A stretch of DNA of 64,000 nucleotides from Bacteroidota bacterium (lineage in GTDB: Bacteria > Bacteroidota > Ignavibacteria > Ignavibacteriales > Ignavibacteriaceae). Made by a program: the position numbers and the translations under genes. Shown here piece after piece: positions 8,298 through 17,661 of the stretch (position 1 is its first letter; the number at the start of each line of letters is the position of its first letter). The stretch covers positions 1-64,000 of the forward strand of contig JAKAKL010000110.1 in NCBI GenBank assembly GCA_021824565.1, in the 5' to 3' direction. The notes beneath the pieces were generated by a model, which worked only from the letters and a program-made list of their open reading frames with translations, did no database searches and was not told the origin of the DNA.

Positions 8298-11200
8298 ATG
8301 CGGTTAAAGTTTTTTATTATTACCTGCTGTATGCTCTTCTCCTGCTGTAATCTGGCTTTCTGCCAGATTTTTCCTCTTTTTAGTTATTCGTTAAGAGACG
8401 GACTTGTTTCGGATAATATTCAAGCGATTTGCCAGGATGCAATGGGATACCTTTGGATAGGCACCGGTGAAGGGCTTAGTGTTTTTGACAGCAAGCAGTT
8501 TCACAATTATTACACCACCGACGGATTATCTTCAAATAGTATTACAAGCATTTCGGCGGACAAAAAAAATCCCGGTTCGGTTTGGATTGGAACGGATCAA
8601 AACGGTGTCGATCTTTTTAGAAATGGAAAGTTCTTACACTTCGGACAATATCTCCCTTTAAGAATGAAAATTATAAATTCTGTTTATGCTGATTATAATG
8701 ACGATGTTTTTTGCGGTACCGACAGCGGCTTTTACATGATCCGCAACAATAATGTAAAATTAACAACCGCTCTAAAAATTGGATCGGTTTATTGTTTTGC
8801 ACAAACCTCCAGCGACAAAGTTTTAATCGGCGCTTCAAAAGGACTTTTTATATTTAACCCCGGGACAGGCAAAATAGAATCTGTTAATCTGCCCAATTTA
8901 AAACACGGTTCAATTCTGTCCATGATAACAGACAAGGATAAAATTATTTTTGCTTCTTCATCAAATGGGAAAATATATAGAATTAGCAGCGATGGTATTA
9001 AATACTATAATTTAAATTTTGCTCCAAGAACTATTGCCGAAGATGAAATAGGTAATTTGTGGCTAGGCGCCACGGACGGTTTATACAAACTAAATAAAAA
9101 TTTTTCCAGCAGAAGCTCACTTACAAAATTTACATCCGACAATGGATTAATCGAAAATAATATATCTGCGCTTTATCGTGATAGAGAAAATATTTTATGG
9201 ATCGGTACAAATGATAACGGAATTTCAAAGCTCACTTATCCAAATCTAATCAGATTTAAAATCCCTAAAAAATATAGCACGGCGAGTTGGTCTTCTTCAG
9301 CTTGCGACGTAAACGGTCACTTCTGGATTTCTCTTGCCGGCTATGCAATGGAAGTTTGGATGGATAAAGACGAATCTTGGCATAATTTTATTCACCCATT
9401 AAAAAAATATTATTCAAGAAACTATGCATACTTTTATTGCGCCAACAGCAATAAGCTTATCGTTACTAACCCTTCCGGATTGATTTTTATTTACGATATC
9501 ATTCAAAAAAATCCTCTTTCAGATACACCTTCACAAATGATTTTGAGAGAAAAAATTAATCTCTCGAACAAATACAAATTTTATGTAATTTATCAAACAT
9601 TAGAAGATGCAAACGGTTATTTGTGGTGCAGCGCTCTGGACCTCGGAGTTATTGTTCTCGATAATACTGCTAAGAGAAATGTAGTAAAAATTTATAGCAA
9701 AGCTGACGGGCTTCCCGATAATTCCGTGAGAGAAATTTATCAGGACCAGCAAGGCAATATTTGGCTCGGCGGTTATGACGGCGGGCTTTCTATGTTTTCG
9801 CACGGAAAAATTCTATCAGACATATTAAAAGAAAGATCTTCGGAGAAGAATTATATTATTCACTTTTCAACTGCCAACGGCTTGCCGGATAACGGCGTAA
9901 GATCAATAATTGAAAATGATTTAAATGAAATAATCATCGGAACAAGATACGGCGGCATTGCTATTTATAATAACGGTAAGATCAGCACCGTTACAAAAAC
10001 AAACGGTTTGATCAGCAATGCTATATGGAGCATGACTAAATCAGCTAAAGGAAATGTCTGGCTCGGCACCCAGTCTGGCATACAGGAATTAGATGAGAAC
10101 AATAAGCCGACTTATAAATTATTTGAAGGACTTCCTAAAGTACCGTATTATTCTATCTGCTCTGCCGCTGACGGAGATTTATGTTTTGCCAATCAAAGCG
10201 ATATATATATTTATCAACCTTTAAAAATAATTGATAGCAAAATTGGGTTGCCGATTTATATTAATCGTCTTTTAATTAATGGACAGCAAAGCAAGGTAGA
10301 GAACAACCTAACTCTCGACAATGGACAAAACACAATTACATTTGAATTTCTCGGCATCTTAAACCGTCAGCAAAAAGACTTAATCTATAAATACCGTCTC
10401 CTTGGCATTAGCAAAAACTGGAGCGAGTTGACAAACAAAAACTCCGTAACGTATGCGGCGCTGCGCCCGGGGATGTATTCATTTCAAGTAATGGCGATGA
10501 GCGGTAAATACCTGGTCAGTGAGCATCCTGCTGTAATAAATTTTATTATACAATCTCCTTTTTACTTTCAGCTATGGTTTATAATGCTCATGATAGTCTC
10601 TGCAGTTATAATTATCTTTTTCATTTCAAGAATCCGGATTAAACGCCAGCTTGAAATTGAAAAACTTAGGAATAAAATTGCCGCGGACTTGCACGACGAA
10701 ATTGGGTCGGGCTTAACAAAGATCGCAATCCTTTCCGAGAATGCTCTTCGCGAAACGCTTGCAAATTATCAGCCAAATGGAGATGGTCAAACAGATCCGG
10801 AAAAACTTTTTAAGAATAAATCGCTGGAAAGAGTCGGAAAAATTTCAAGAGCGCTTGTAGACTCGATGATCGACGTAATCTGGTCAATTGATCCTAAATA
10901 TGATTCGCTGCAGGATTTTGTTTCAAATTTTAAAACTTATGCTTATGAAGTTTGTGAAGCTAAGAATATTAAACTAATCGTCGAAACTTCGGGTATCCAA
11001 AACGTAAAAGCCAACGCTCAAACAAAAAGAAGCTTACAGTTAATTACCAAAGAAGCCTTGAACAATGCGCTTAAATATTCTGAGTGCCATACATTTAAAA
11101 TTTCCCTATCAATTATAAATAAATCTATAAATTTAATATTAGAAGATGACGGTATCGGATTCGATATTAATGCTTCAAGTAAAGGAAGAGGTCTATTTAA

Positions 11201-11300
11201 TATTTCAAAGCATGTCCGAGAACTGAACGGCAGCTTCAACATAAATTCAGACAAAGACGGAGGCACCAAACTGATAATCAAGTTTCCGGTTCTAAAATAA
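8298..11300 (+). CDS. Two-component sensor histidine kinase with periplasmic Reg_prop propeller and Y_Y_Y domain
   Basis: The protein is about 1000 aa. It begins with a signal-like segment (MRLKFFIITCCMLF) and continues with many propeller repeats (WIGT/WLGT...GL blocks, residues about 30-660), a Y_Y_Y domain (about 680-752) and one membrane helix (about 757-778). The kinase core is of the HisKA_3 (NarX/LytS-like) type, with H799 in ADLHDEIGSGLT, and a HATPase domain has the N-box near 920, DDGIG near 950 and KGRGLFNI near 966. I prefer the ATG at 8298, which opens the signal sequence, over a TTG 36 bases upstream. It should sense an extracytoplasmic ligand and phosphorylate the regulator encoded 68 bp downstream. 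Kinases of this build often control polysaccharide or surface-protein genes in Bacteroidota. Confidence 0.93.
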   Translation: MRLKFFIITCCMLFSCCNLAFCQIFPLFSYSLRDGLVSDNIQAICQDAMGYLWIGTGEGLSVFDSKQFHNYYTTDGLSSNSITSISADKKNPGSVWIGTDQNGVDLFRNGKFLHFGQYLPLRMKIINSVYADYNDDVFCGTDSGFYMIRNNNVKLTTALKIGSVYCFAQTSSDKVLIGASKGLFIFNPGTGKIESVNLPNLKHGSILSMITDKDKIIFASSSNGKIYRISSDGIKYYNLNFAPRTIAEDEIGNLWLGATDGLYKLNKNFSSRSSLTKFTSDNGLIENNISALYRDRENILWIGTNDNGISKLTYPNLIRFKIPKKYSTASWSSSACDVNGHFWISLAGYAMEVWMDKDESWHNFIHPLKKYYSRNYAYFYCANSNKLIVTNPSGLIFIYDIIQKNPLSDTPSQMILREKINLSNKYKFYVIYQTLEDANGYLWCSALDLGVIVLDNTAKRNVVKIYSKADGLPDNSVREIYQDQQGNIWLGGYDGGLSMFSHGKILSDILKERSSEKNYIIHFSTANGLPDNGVRSIIENDLNEIIIGTRYGGIAIYNNGKISTVTKTNGLISNAIWSMTKSAKGNVWLGTQSGIQELDENNKPTYKLFEGLPKVPYYSICSAADGDLCFANQSDIYIYQPLKIIDSKIGLPIYINRLLINGQQSKVENNLTLDNGQNTITFEFLGILNRQQKDLIYKYRLLGISKNWSELTNKNSVTYAALRPGMYSFQVMAMSGKYLVSEHPAVINFIIQSPFYFQLWFIMLMIVSAVIIIFFISRIRIKRQLEIEKLRNKIAADLHDEIGSGLTKIAILSENALRETLANYQPNGDGQTDPEKLFKNKSLERVGKISRALVDSMIDVIWSIDPKYDSLQDFVSNFKTYAYEVCEAKNIKLIVETSGIQNVKANAQTKRSLQLITKEALNNALKYSECHTFKISLSIINKSINLILEDDGIGFDINASSKGRGLFNISKHVRELNGSFNINSDKDGGTKLIIKFPVLK

Positions 11301-11347
11301 AACTATCCAATTGATTAGTTGTATTTATAATTTTAGCGAGTTAAGAT
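11301..11347 (+). promoter_or_regulatory. Dyad operator plus sigma70-like promoter of the response regulator gene
   Basis: The dyad AACTATCC-AATT-GATTAGTT lies at 11301-11320. Its last two bases start a -35-like TTGTAT (11319-11324). Seventeen bases later is TAAGAT (11342-11347), and the ATG follows at 11369. The right arm and the geometry match the dyads at 12029 and 20244, while the left arm is less perfect. This implies that the regulator controls its own gene separately from the kinase. Confidence 0.6.
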
Positions 11348-11368
11348 TGAGCATCCAGTTATAAAAAA

Positions 11369-12013
11369 ATGAACGACAAAAATATTATACGAGTTGCTAT
11401 TTTAGATGACGACGACGAGTTCCGGGAAATTTTCTCTGAAATCTTAAACCGATCCGAAGGATTCTGTTGTATCGCTGTGTATCAAAATTGTGAAGAAGCT
11501 TTAAAAAATATTGAAAAAGATCTTCCGGATATTCTCTTACTCGATATAGAAATGCCAGTCAAATCAGGCATTGAGAGCCTAAGAGAAATTAAAGCCGCTT
11601 TCCCCGCTGTTGTAATTATGATGCTGACCGTTTACTGCGATAGTGAAAAAATTTTCCAATCGCTTCGCAGCGGAGCAGTAGGATATCTGTTGAAAAAAAG
11701 CCCTACTGAAAAATTGCTTGATGCAATTCAAGAAGCCTATCACGGAGGCGCTCCATTCTCCGGCGAAGTTGCAAAAAAGGTGCTCCAATATTTCCAGATG
11801 CCGGTAATTCAAGTAAGTTCTGCTTTATTATCAGACAGAGAGAAAGAAGTTTTGAATTTATTAATCGAAGGACACGGCACCAAAGCGATTGCCGAAAAAC
11901 TTTTTGTTTCATTGCATACAGTAAGATTTCATCTACATAATATTTATAATAAGCTTCATGTAAGTTCAAGAGCAGAAGCAATAGCTAAAGCAATAAAAAA
12001 TAGAATAATCTAA
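11369..12013 (+). CDS. NarL/LuxR-family response regulator
   Basis: The 214-aa protein has a receiver domain (acidic cluster D13-D16, phospho-acceptor D59 in LLLDIEMP, and a lysine in YLLKKSP). A LuxR-type helix-turn-helix follows at about residues 148-210 (LSDREKEVLNLL, then TVRFHLHNIYNKL). It is the obvious partner of the HisKA_3-type kinase just upstream, since NarX/LytS-like kinases usually pair with NarL-type regulators. A 20-bp dyad overlaps the -35 of its own promoter and those of two downstream cargo genes. That fits the usual binding of these regulators to short inverted repeats. The direct link to the dyads is inferred. Confidence 0.93.
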   Translation: MNDKNIIRVAILDDDDEFREIFSEILNRSEGFCCIAVYQNCEEALKNIEKDLPDILLLDIEMPVKSGIESLREIKAAFPAVVIMMLTVYCDSEKIFQSLRSGAVGYLLKKSPTEKLLDAIQEAYHGGAPFSGEVAKKVLQYFQMPVIQVSSALLSDREKEVLNLLIEGHGTKAIAEKLFVSLHTVRFHLHNIYNKLHVSSRAEAIAKAIKNRII

Positions 12014-12028
12014 TTTCCTTTCTAAAAA

Positions 12029-12075
12029 AACTAATCGAATGGTTAGTTGACATATCGACTTTCGCGTGTTAATTT
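12029..12075 (+). promoter_or_regulatory. Dyad operator plus sigma70-like promoter of the 1780-aa surface protein
   Basis: AACTAATC-GAAT-GGTTAGTT lies at 12029-12048. TTGACA at 12047-12052 shares its first two bases with the dyad, and TAATTT follows after exactly 17 bp at 12070-12075. The arrangement is the same as at 11301 and 20244. The ATG is at 12258, leaving a leader of roughly 175 bases. Confidence 0.65.
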
Positions 12076-12084
12076 TTTTCACAT

Positions 12085-12106
12085 ACAAATTGCGGTTATA
12101 ATTTGT
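12085..12106 (+). other. 5' leader hairpin
   Basis: ACAAATT at 12085-12091 pairs with AATTTGT at 12100-12106 across an 8-base loop, just downstream of the predicted transcription start. It could stabilise the long leader of the surface-protein mRNA. The AT-rich stem is short, so the call is tentative. Confidence 0.3.
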
Positions 12107-12257
12107 AAAAATTGGCCTCTTTTCCATCGCTGTTTTTATTTTACTTTTTAGTTCTTTGGAATTTGACAAAGTTCTTTTATGAGTTTTTAAATACGAACAT
12201 AACAATCCTTTTATTCTTAATAGAAATTATAATTTAAAACTTTCTAAGGAGCATCAA

Positions 12258-15200
12258 ATGCGTATATTTTTTACAACTCTTCTTGCAGCGCTTGTTATAG
12301 CCTCTGTATCGGCTAAAACTAATCTCTCTGGAATCATTTCTTCAGATTCTACCTTGACATTAACCGGCAGTCCTTATCTTGTAACAGGCAATGTAACTAT
12401 AAATCATGGTGTCACTCTTACCGTCGATTCAGCAGTCGTCATTTTATTTACAAGTAATACCAGCATTACTGTTCTTGGAACAATGAATGCCGGTCATGCT
12501 ACATTTACTTCTTCTGCAGATACTGCCAGTGGTATTCCGCATAATGGCGATTGGGGCGACGTTCAAATTGGCGATTATTATAATATTGGAGTTGCCACAT
12601 TAGATACATGCAATATAAAATACGGCGGTAATTCCAATAACACTTCACTATACCTTTATAATGGTACATTGAATTTGAATTTTGATTTAATCTCAAATTC
12701 TAATCACGATGCAGTTGATGCCAATTCTGGAATGTTAAACTTAAATAATGTTAGCATTTCAAACTGCTCGGGAAATGGTACGACTTTTAATCAAGGAGTG
12801 ACGGTTAATTTTACAAATTCCAGCATTCAATCCTGTACGTGGCCCGTCGTCTATAACGGCACCGCATCACTTATCTTTAACGGTGTCAATTCAATTTCAA
12901 GCAATACGCACAATGGAATACTAATGAATTATGGTTCCACTTCCACTTCATTAGTCCTTGATACGATTAATGTCCCTTATGTCTTTAATGGTTTCACAGT
13001 AAATTCAGGTGCGACATTAACGATAGCTCCGTCAGACGTTCTTAAATTTAACGGAAGCGGCTTATATATTTCCGGATCTCTAAAAGCAATTGCCGTCATG
13101 GGTCAGCAAATTTATTTTACATCATATAAGAACGATAATCTATTCGGCGATACAAACGGCGACGGCGCAAACAGCGCTCCTGCCGCCCAGGACTGGTACG
13201 GAATAATTTTTAACGATGCAAGCGTTGACACTGCCTGCGTATTAAATAGATGCAACATCACCTTTGCAGGCGCGGGAAATACAGGCGGCATTACAACTAT
13301 AAACGCCAGCCCGACTATTGACAGCTCGTCAATATCCAATTGTTATTACGGCGCGATGATCCAGGGCTTATCAAATCCAATTTTTGTAAGCGATACTGTT
13401 GGCGCAAGCCAGATGGTTCCTTTCGCTCTATCATTTGAAGCGAATCCTATTTTCACTAACAATACTTTTTCATTCTCGGATAATCAGTACGATGCTATCG
13501 GACTGCTTGGCGGAACTCTTCTCGGCAGCGCCGTTCTTCCAATCAGATCGGTTACTTCTGTCCCGAATGTTACTTACTTAATGTTAAACTCCGTTACGAT
13601 TCCTTCGGGAATGAGTTTGACGATCAATAAAGGAGTTGTAATTAAAGCGTTCAGCAACTATCAAAGATTCATTGTTCAAGGAAAGCTAACTGCGGTTGGA
13701 AGTGCAGACAGCGCTATAGTTTTTACATCTGCAAAAGATGATAACTTCGGGCATCCCGGCGACACAAATAAGGACGGCACTCAAACTGTTCCAGCAGTAG
13801 GCGATTGGGGCGGAATTACTTTTGAAACCGGAAGCGATTCTACTTCAGAACTGCGGCATTGTATAATTCAATATGGTTCTCAGCCCGCGGCTTATTATTA
13901 CAATGGAATTTATTTGTACGGAGGAGAAATTACAACTATCAACGCTAGCCCTACTATTGACAGTTGTTCAATCAAAGATATGAACTACGGAATTTACGCC
14001 TTCTCATCTTCTCATCCGCTAATTCTTAACGATACTTTGGTTAACTCGACTTCTACGCCTATTGCAATGTCGGTCGCTTCAAATCCAACATTTACTAACG
14101 ACATTTTTGTTAATTCTAAAATTACTGCTCTCGGAATTATTGGAGAGAACGTTCCAACCAACGGAGAAATAAGAGTTAGAAATGTTGCGGGATACAATAA
14201 TATTACTTACGTGCTGCTTAGCGATCTTACAATTAATTCCGGTACCGATGTAACCGTTGACCCGGGTATCGTAATTAAATCCTCAGGAGCAGGAATTTAC
14301 GTAAACGGCGGATTCCGAGCGAAGGGAACTGTTGCTGGCGGTAAAATAGTTTTCACATCACTTAAAGATGATAATTTCGGAAATCCGTTTGATACTAATG
14401 GAGACGGTAATGCGACCTCCCCAGCGGCGGGAGATTGGAGTACAATAAGATTCCAGGCAACAAGCGATGATGTTTTTTCATTAATCGACAGCTGCTTAAT
14501 TAAGTTCGGCGGCAATGGAAGCTGGGGCGGCGTAACATACTCGGATGCAGGCAGTACAATTTCAAACTCAACCATTTCGGATTCTTATAACTTCGGAATT
14601 AGATGTGAGGGGGCAGCGACACCGAACGCTATTAATGTTACTCTTCAAAATTGCAGGCTTGATCCCATCGCAATGTCTTTGGCTTCCAATCCAACTTTTA
14701 CAAACATTACTTTTGCGGCGAATGGCAGCAAAGGAATCAGAATTCTTGAAGGAACACTTTCTTCGAATGCAACTTTGAATACAAGAAATGTTGCCGGAAT
14801 AAATAACATCGCATATATCATTGATCAGCTTACAATTTCTTCGAATGCTGTGTTAACTATCGAGCCGGGTGTTGTTATAAAATTCCCCAACTACTACGAT
14901 GGAATTAACGTTCAGGGCGCGCTGGTAGCCGATGGAACCGCTACACAAAAAATAGTGTTCACTTCTTTTAAAGACGATTCGAACGGCGGCGATACCAACA
15001 ACGACGGTAACGGCTCTGCACCTGGCAAAGGCGATTGGAACGTGATTGACTTTAACTCCACCAATCTCGATTCTCTCAACTCTTTGAAAAATTGCGTATT
15101 CAGATATGGAGGAAACGGAGTTTATTCTAGTAATAATACATACGGAAATATTAGAGTATTCAATACATTGGTTAATATCGACAGCTGTACAATTGAGCAG

Positions 15201-17600
15201 TCAAATACCAGCGCCATCGGTATTTTTGGAAGCGCTCATCCTAGCATTACAAACGATCAGTTGAACAACATCGCCTCAACTCCGATTTCGATGAGCATGT
15301 TTGCCAATCCAACATTCTCAAACATTACTTCGCTGAACGTCGGCATTATGGCAATTGGAATTATACCAGAAAATTATTCGGTCAATGCTACAATCCCGAT
15401 CAGAAATTTCGCGGGATATAACAACATTACTTATTATCTCTTCGGAACTTGCTCAATAAATTCCGGCACAACCATTACCTTTCCGGCAGGGCTTGTATTC
15501 AAGGGCGGGAACATTGTAGTGAGCGGTGCAATTGTGGTTCAGGGAACCCCAACTCAAAAAGTTGTATTCACAGATTTAGCCGATGACAGTTTCGGCAACC
15601 CGGGCGATTCAAATCAGAACGGAACCGCCACCTCGCCGTATATAGTAGGAGGCAGCAGAATCAGTTTCGCCGATGTCAGCATCGATAGCTTATCAATTAT
15701 TAATAATGCTATTTTAAGATATACAGATGTCGGAATCAACCTTACACAGGCATCACCAAGAATTGTAAATACAAACTTCGATCATGATAATTGGGGTGTT
15801 TATCTTACCGGAGTTTCAAATCCTTCTATTGATAGTTGCGTGTTCAGCAATCTTACTTATTGCCCGATGAGAATATCTTTAGTTTCTTATCCGACTTCCA
15901 CTGTTGCAGATTCAATTTCTGGAACAACGTACAAAGCTATCGGCATACTCGATTACGAAACGCTTGTCCAGGACGTAACACTTACAAAAAGAAACTTTGC
16001 CGGAATAAACAATATCCCATATTTGTTTGCTCATTATACTGTAGCAAGCAATGCTATCCTGACAATTAATCCAGGAGTAATATTGAAATTTTTCGGAGGA
16101 TGCGGATTGGATATAAACAAAGGCTTAATGGCAATAGGAGGATCTACCCCGGACAGTGCAATTGTTTTTACTGACTACAGAGACGATTTCTACGGCGGCG
16201 ATTCTAATTCAGACAGTACCGCAAGCAACCCTTATAATTATTATTCCGGATGGAATGGAATTACTTTTGAAGATCAATCGCTTGATCCCGATTGTCAGCT
16301 TTCACATTGTATAATTAGGTACGCCGGTCTTTCATACGGAGGTTCTGCAATTACGACAAACAATGCAAGCCCTACAATTACACATTCAACGATCATTAAT
16401 AACTATAACGGAGTGACTGCTAATGGCGCTTCAAATCCTTTAATTAATTTCTGCGATATTTATCAGAACGGAAATCTTGGTGTTAATAACGTTAACAAAT
16501 CTTTTGTAATTGATGCAACCAATAATTGGTGGGGAGACAATTCCGGACCAAAGAATGCTACTTCAAACCCAGCAGGCACTGGGCAGGCTGTAACTGACGG
16601 CGTTAATTTTAATCCGTGGCTCGGCAGCGGCGCTTCAAATCCAATAATGGGCGACGTAAGTTTGAATGGTCTGGTTCAAGCTTATGATGCTTCACTAATT
16701 CTAAAATATGTCGTTAATCCGCATGGTGCGGATTCACTTAACGCTATACAGCAGCAGGTTGCTGATGTATCAGGCAACGGAAGTATAACAGCTTATGATG
16801 CATCTTTAATTCTTCAATATTCTGTTGGATTAATTTCTGTCTTCCCGGCTGAAATCAGTCCGAAAGCTGCTCAGCCTAATGATATTAAGACAAAACAATA
16901 TTTAGCTCTTCAGAAAGTAGGTAATGTTCAAATTGATGTCTCCGGCGGTACTGCAAATTATGGCGATAAACTCACCATCCCTATTAAATTAAGCAATGTT
17001 GCGGGAGTTGTTTCAGTACAATTAAATTTAAAATTTGAACCGTCGATGATTTCGCTCGATAATGTTTCGCTCGGCAGTAATTATTCCGGTTACAATTTAA
17101 ATTATTTTGCAGACCAGAAAACAGGCAAACTTAATATTGCTATTGCAGGGACAAAGCCTATGACTGAAGATGGGAATTTATTATTGCTTACATTTAATGT
17201 ATCGAAAGATTTGAGAGGTATAGTAAATACTTCTCTTGATGTAAATAAGTTCATTGCAAATGAAACTGATTTTTCAAAATCCGTGAATGCTGAATCCATC
17301 GAGTTAATTGGAAAGCCCACCACGTATCAGCTTTCGCAGAATTATCCTAATCCATTTAATCCATCAACAATAATTTCATACGAAGTTCCGGATGACAACG
17401 TTCAGGTTAGTCTAATCATTTACGATATACAGGGACGAAGCGTTAAAACTTTGGTCAACTCTGTTCAAAATGCAGGCAGATACAAAATAACCTGGGACGG
17501 TACAAACAATAATGGCGAAAGAGTCAGCAGCGGCATTTATTTCTATCGTCTGGAAGCTAACAAGTTCATAGGCATAAAGAAACTGCTTCTTCTTAAGTAA
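12258..17600 (+). CDS. Secreted beta-helix protein with dockerin, cohesin-like and type IX sorting domains
   Basis: The 1780-aa protein has a signal peptide (residues 1-19) and then about seven right-handed parallel beta-helix modules of roughly 200 residues. Six of them carry a calcium-loop-like segment of the form D-(T/S)-N-x-(D/N)-G (near 295, 500, 710, 910, 1115 and 1310). A dockerin-like pair of loops (GDVSLNGLVQAYDASLIL and ADVSGNGSITAYDASLIL, about 1464-1530) is followed by a cohesin-like domain (about 1550-1660). The type IX C-terminal sorting domain begins near 1688 with YQLSQNYPNPFNPST. AAGGAG lies 7 bases before the ATG. It is probably exported through the type IX system and surface-attached, perhaps binding polysaccharide or a cohesin partner such as the next gene product. 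An enzymatic role cannot be shown. Confidence 0.92.
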   Translation: MRIFFTTLLAALVIASVSAKTNLSGIISSDSTLTLTGSPYLVTGNVTINHGVTLTVDSAVVILFTSNTSITVLGTMNAGHATFTSSADTASGIPHNGDWGDVQIGDYYNIGVATLDTCNIKYGGNSNNTSLYLYNGTLNLNFDLISNSNHDAVDANSGMLNLNNVSISNCSGNGTTFNQGVTVNFTNSSIQSCTWPVVYNGTASLIFNGVNSISSNTHNGILMNYGSTSTSLVLDTINVPYVFNGFTVNSGATLTIAPSDVLKFNGSGLYISGSLKAIAVMGQQIYFTSYKNDNLFGDTNGDGANSAPAAQDWYGIIFNDASVDTACVLNRCNITFAGAGNTGGITTINASPTIDSSSISNCYYGAMIQGLSNPIFVSDTVGASQMVPFALSFEANPIFTNNTFSFSDNQYDAIGLLGGTLLGSAVLPIRSVTSVPNVTYLMLNSVTIPSGMSLTINKGVVIKAFSNYQRFIVQGKLTAVGSADSAIVFTSAKDDNFGHPGDTNKDGTQTVPAVGDWGGITFETGSDSTSELRHCIIQYGSQPAAYYYNGIYLYGGEITTINASPTIDSCSIKDMNYGIYAFSSSHPLILNDTLVNSTSTPIAMSVASNPTFTNDIFVNSKITALGIIGENVPTNGEIRVRNVAGYNNITYVLLSDLTINSGTDVTVDPGIVIKSSGAGIYVNGGFRAKGTVAGGKIVFTSLKDDNFGNPFDTNGDGNATSPAAGDWSTIRFQATSDDVFSLIDSCLIKFGGNGSWGGVTYSDAGSTISNSTISDSYNFGIRCEGAATPNAINVTLQNCRLDPIAMSLASNPTFTNITFAANGSKGIRILEGTLSSNATLNTRNVAGINNIAYIIDQLTISSNAVLTIEPGVVIKFPNYYDGINVQGALVADGTATQKIVFTSFKDDSNGGDTNNDGNGSAPGKGDWNVIDFNSTNLDSLNSLKNCVFRYGGNGVYSSNNTYGNIRVFNTLVNIDSCTIEQSNTSAIGIFGSAHPSITNDQLNNIASTPISMSMFANPTFSNITSLNVGIMAIGIIPENYSVNATIPIRNFAGYNNITYYLFGTCSINSGTTITFPAGLVFKGGNIVVSGAIVVQGTPTQKVVFTDLADDSFGNPGDSNQNGTATSPYIVGGSRISFADVSIDSLSIINNAILRYTDVGINLTQASPRIVNTNFDHDNWGVYLTGVSNPSIDSCVFSNLTYCPMRISLVSYPTSTVADSISGTTYKAIGILDYETLVQDVTLTKRNFAGINNIPYLFAHYTVASNAILTINPGVILKFFGGCGLDINKGLMAIGGSTPDSAIVFTDYRDDFYGGDSNSDSTASNPYNYYSGWNGITFEDQSLDPDCQLSHCIIRYAGLSYGGSAITTNNASPTITHSTIINNYNGVTANGASNPLINFCDIYQNGNLGVNNVNKSFVIDATNNWWGDNSGPKNATSNPAGTGQAVTDGVNFNPWLGSGASNPIMGDVSLNGLVQAYDASLILKYVVNPHGADSLNAIQQQVADVSGNGSITAYDASLILQYSVGLISVFPAEISPKAAQPNDIKTKQYLALQKVGNVQIDVSGGTANYGDKLTIPIKLSNVAGVVSVQLNLKFEPSMISLDNVSLGSNYSGYNLNYFADQKTGKLNIAIAGTKPMTEDGNLLLLTFNVSKDLRGIVNTSLDVNKFIANETDFSKSVNAESIELIGKPTTYQLSQNYPNPFNPSTIISYEVPDDNVQVSLIIYDIQGRSVKTLVNSVQNAGRYKITWDGTNNNGERVSSGIYFYRLEANKFIGIKKLLLLK

Positions 17601-17618
17601 TGTTATTTGAAATGAAAC

Positions 17619-17639
17619 GGCGGCTTTCAAAAAGCCGCC
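17619..17639 (+). terminator. GC-rich hairpin between the two large surface-protein genes
   Basis: GGCGGCTTT at 17619-17627 pairs perfectly with AAAGCCGCC at 17631-17639 over a 3-base loop. No run of T follows on the plus strand, so it may be an mRNA-stabilising or partial termination element rather than a strong intrinsic terminator. No promoter-like dyad precedes the next gene, which fits partial read-through from 12258. Confidence 0.45.
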
Positions 17640-17661
17640 AATTAAAAATGATGGAAATAAG

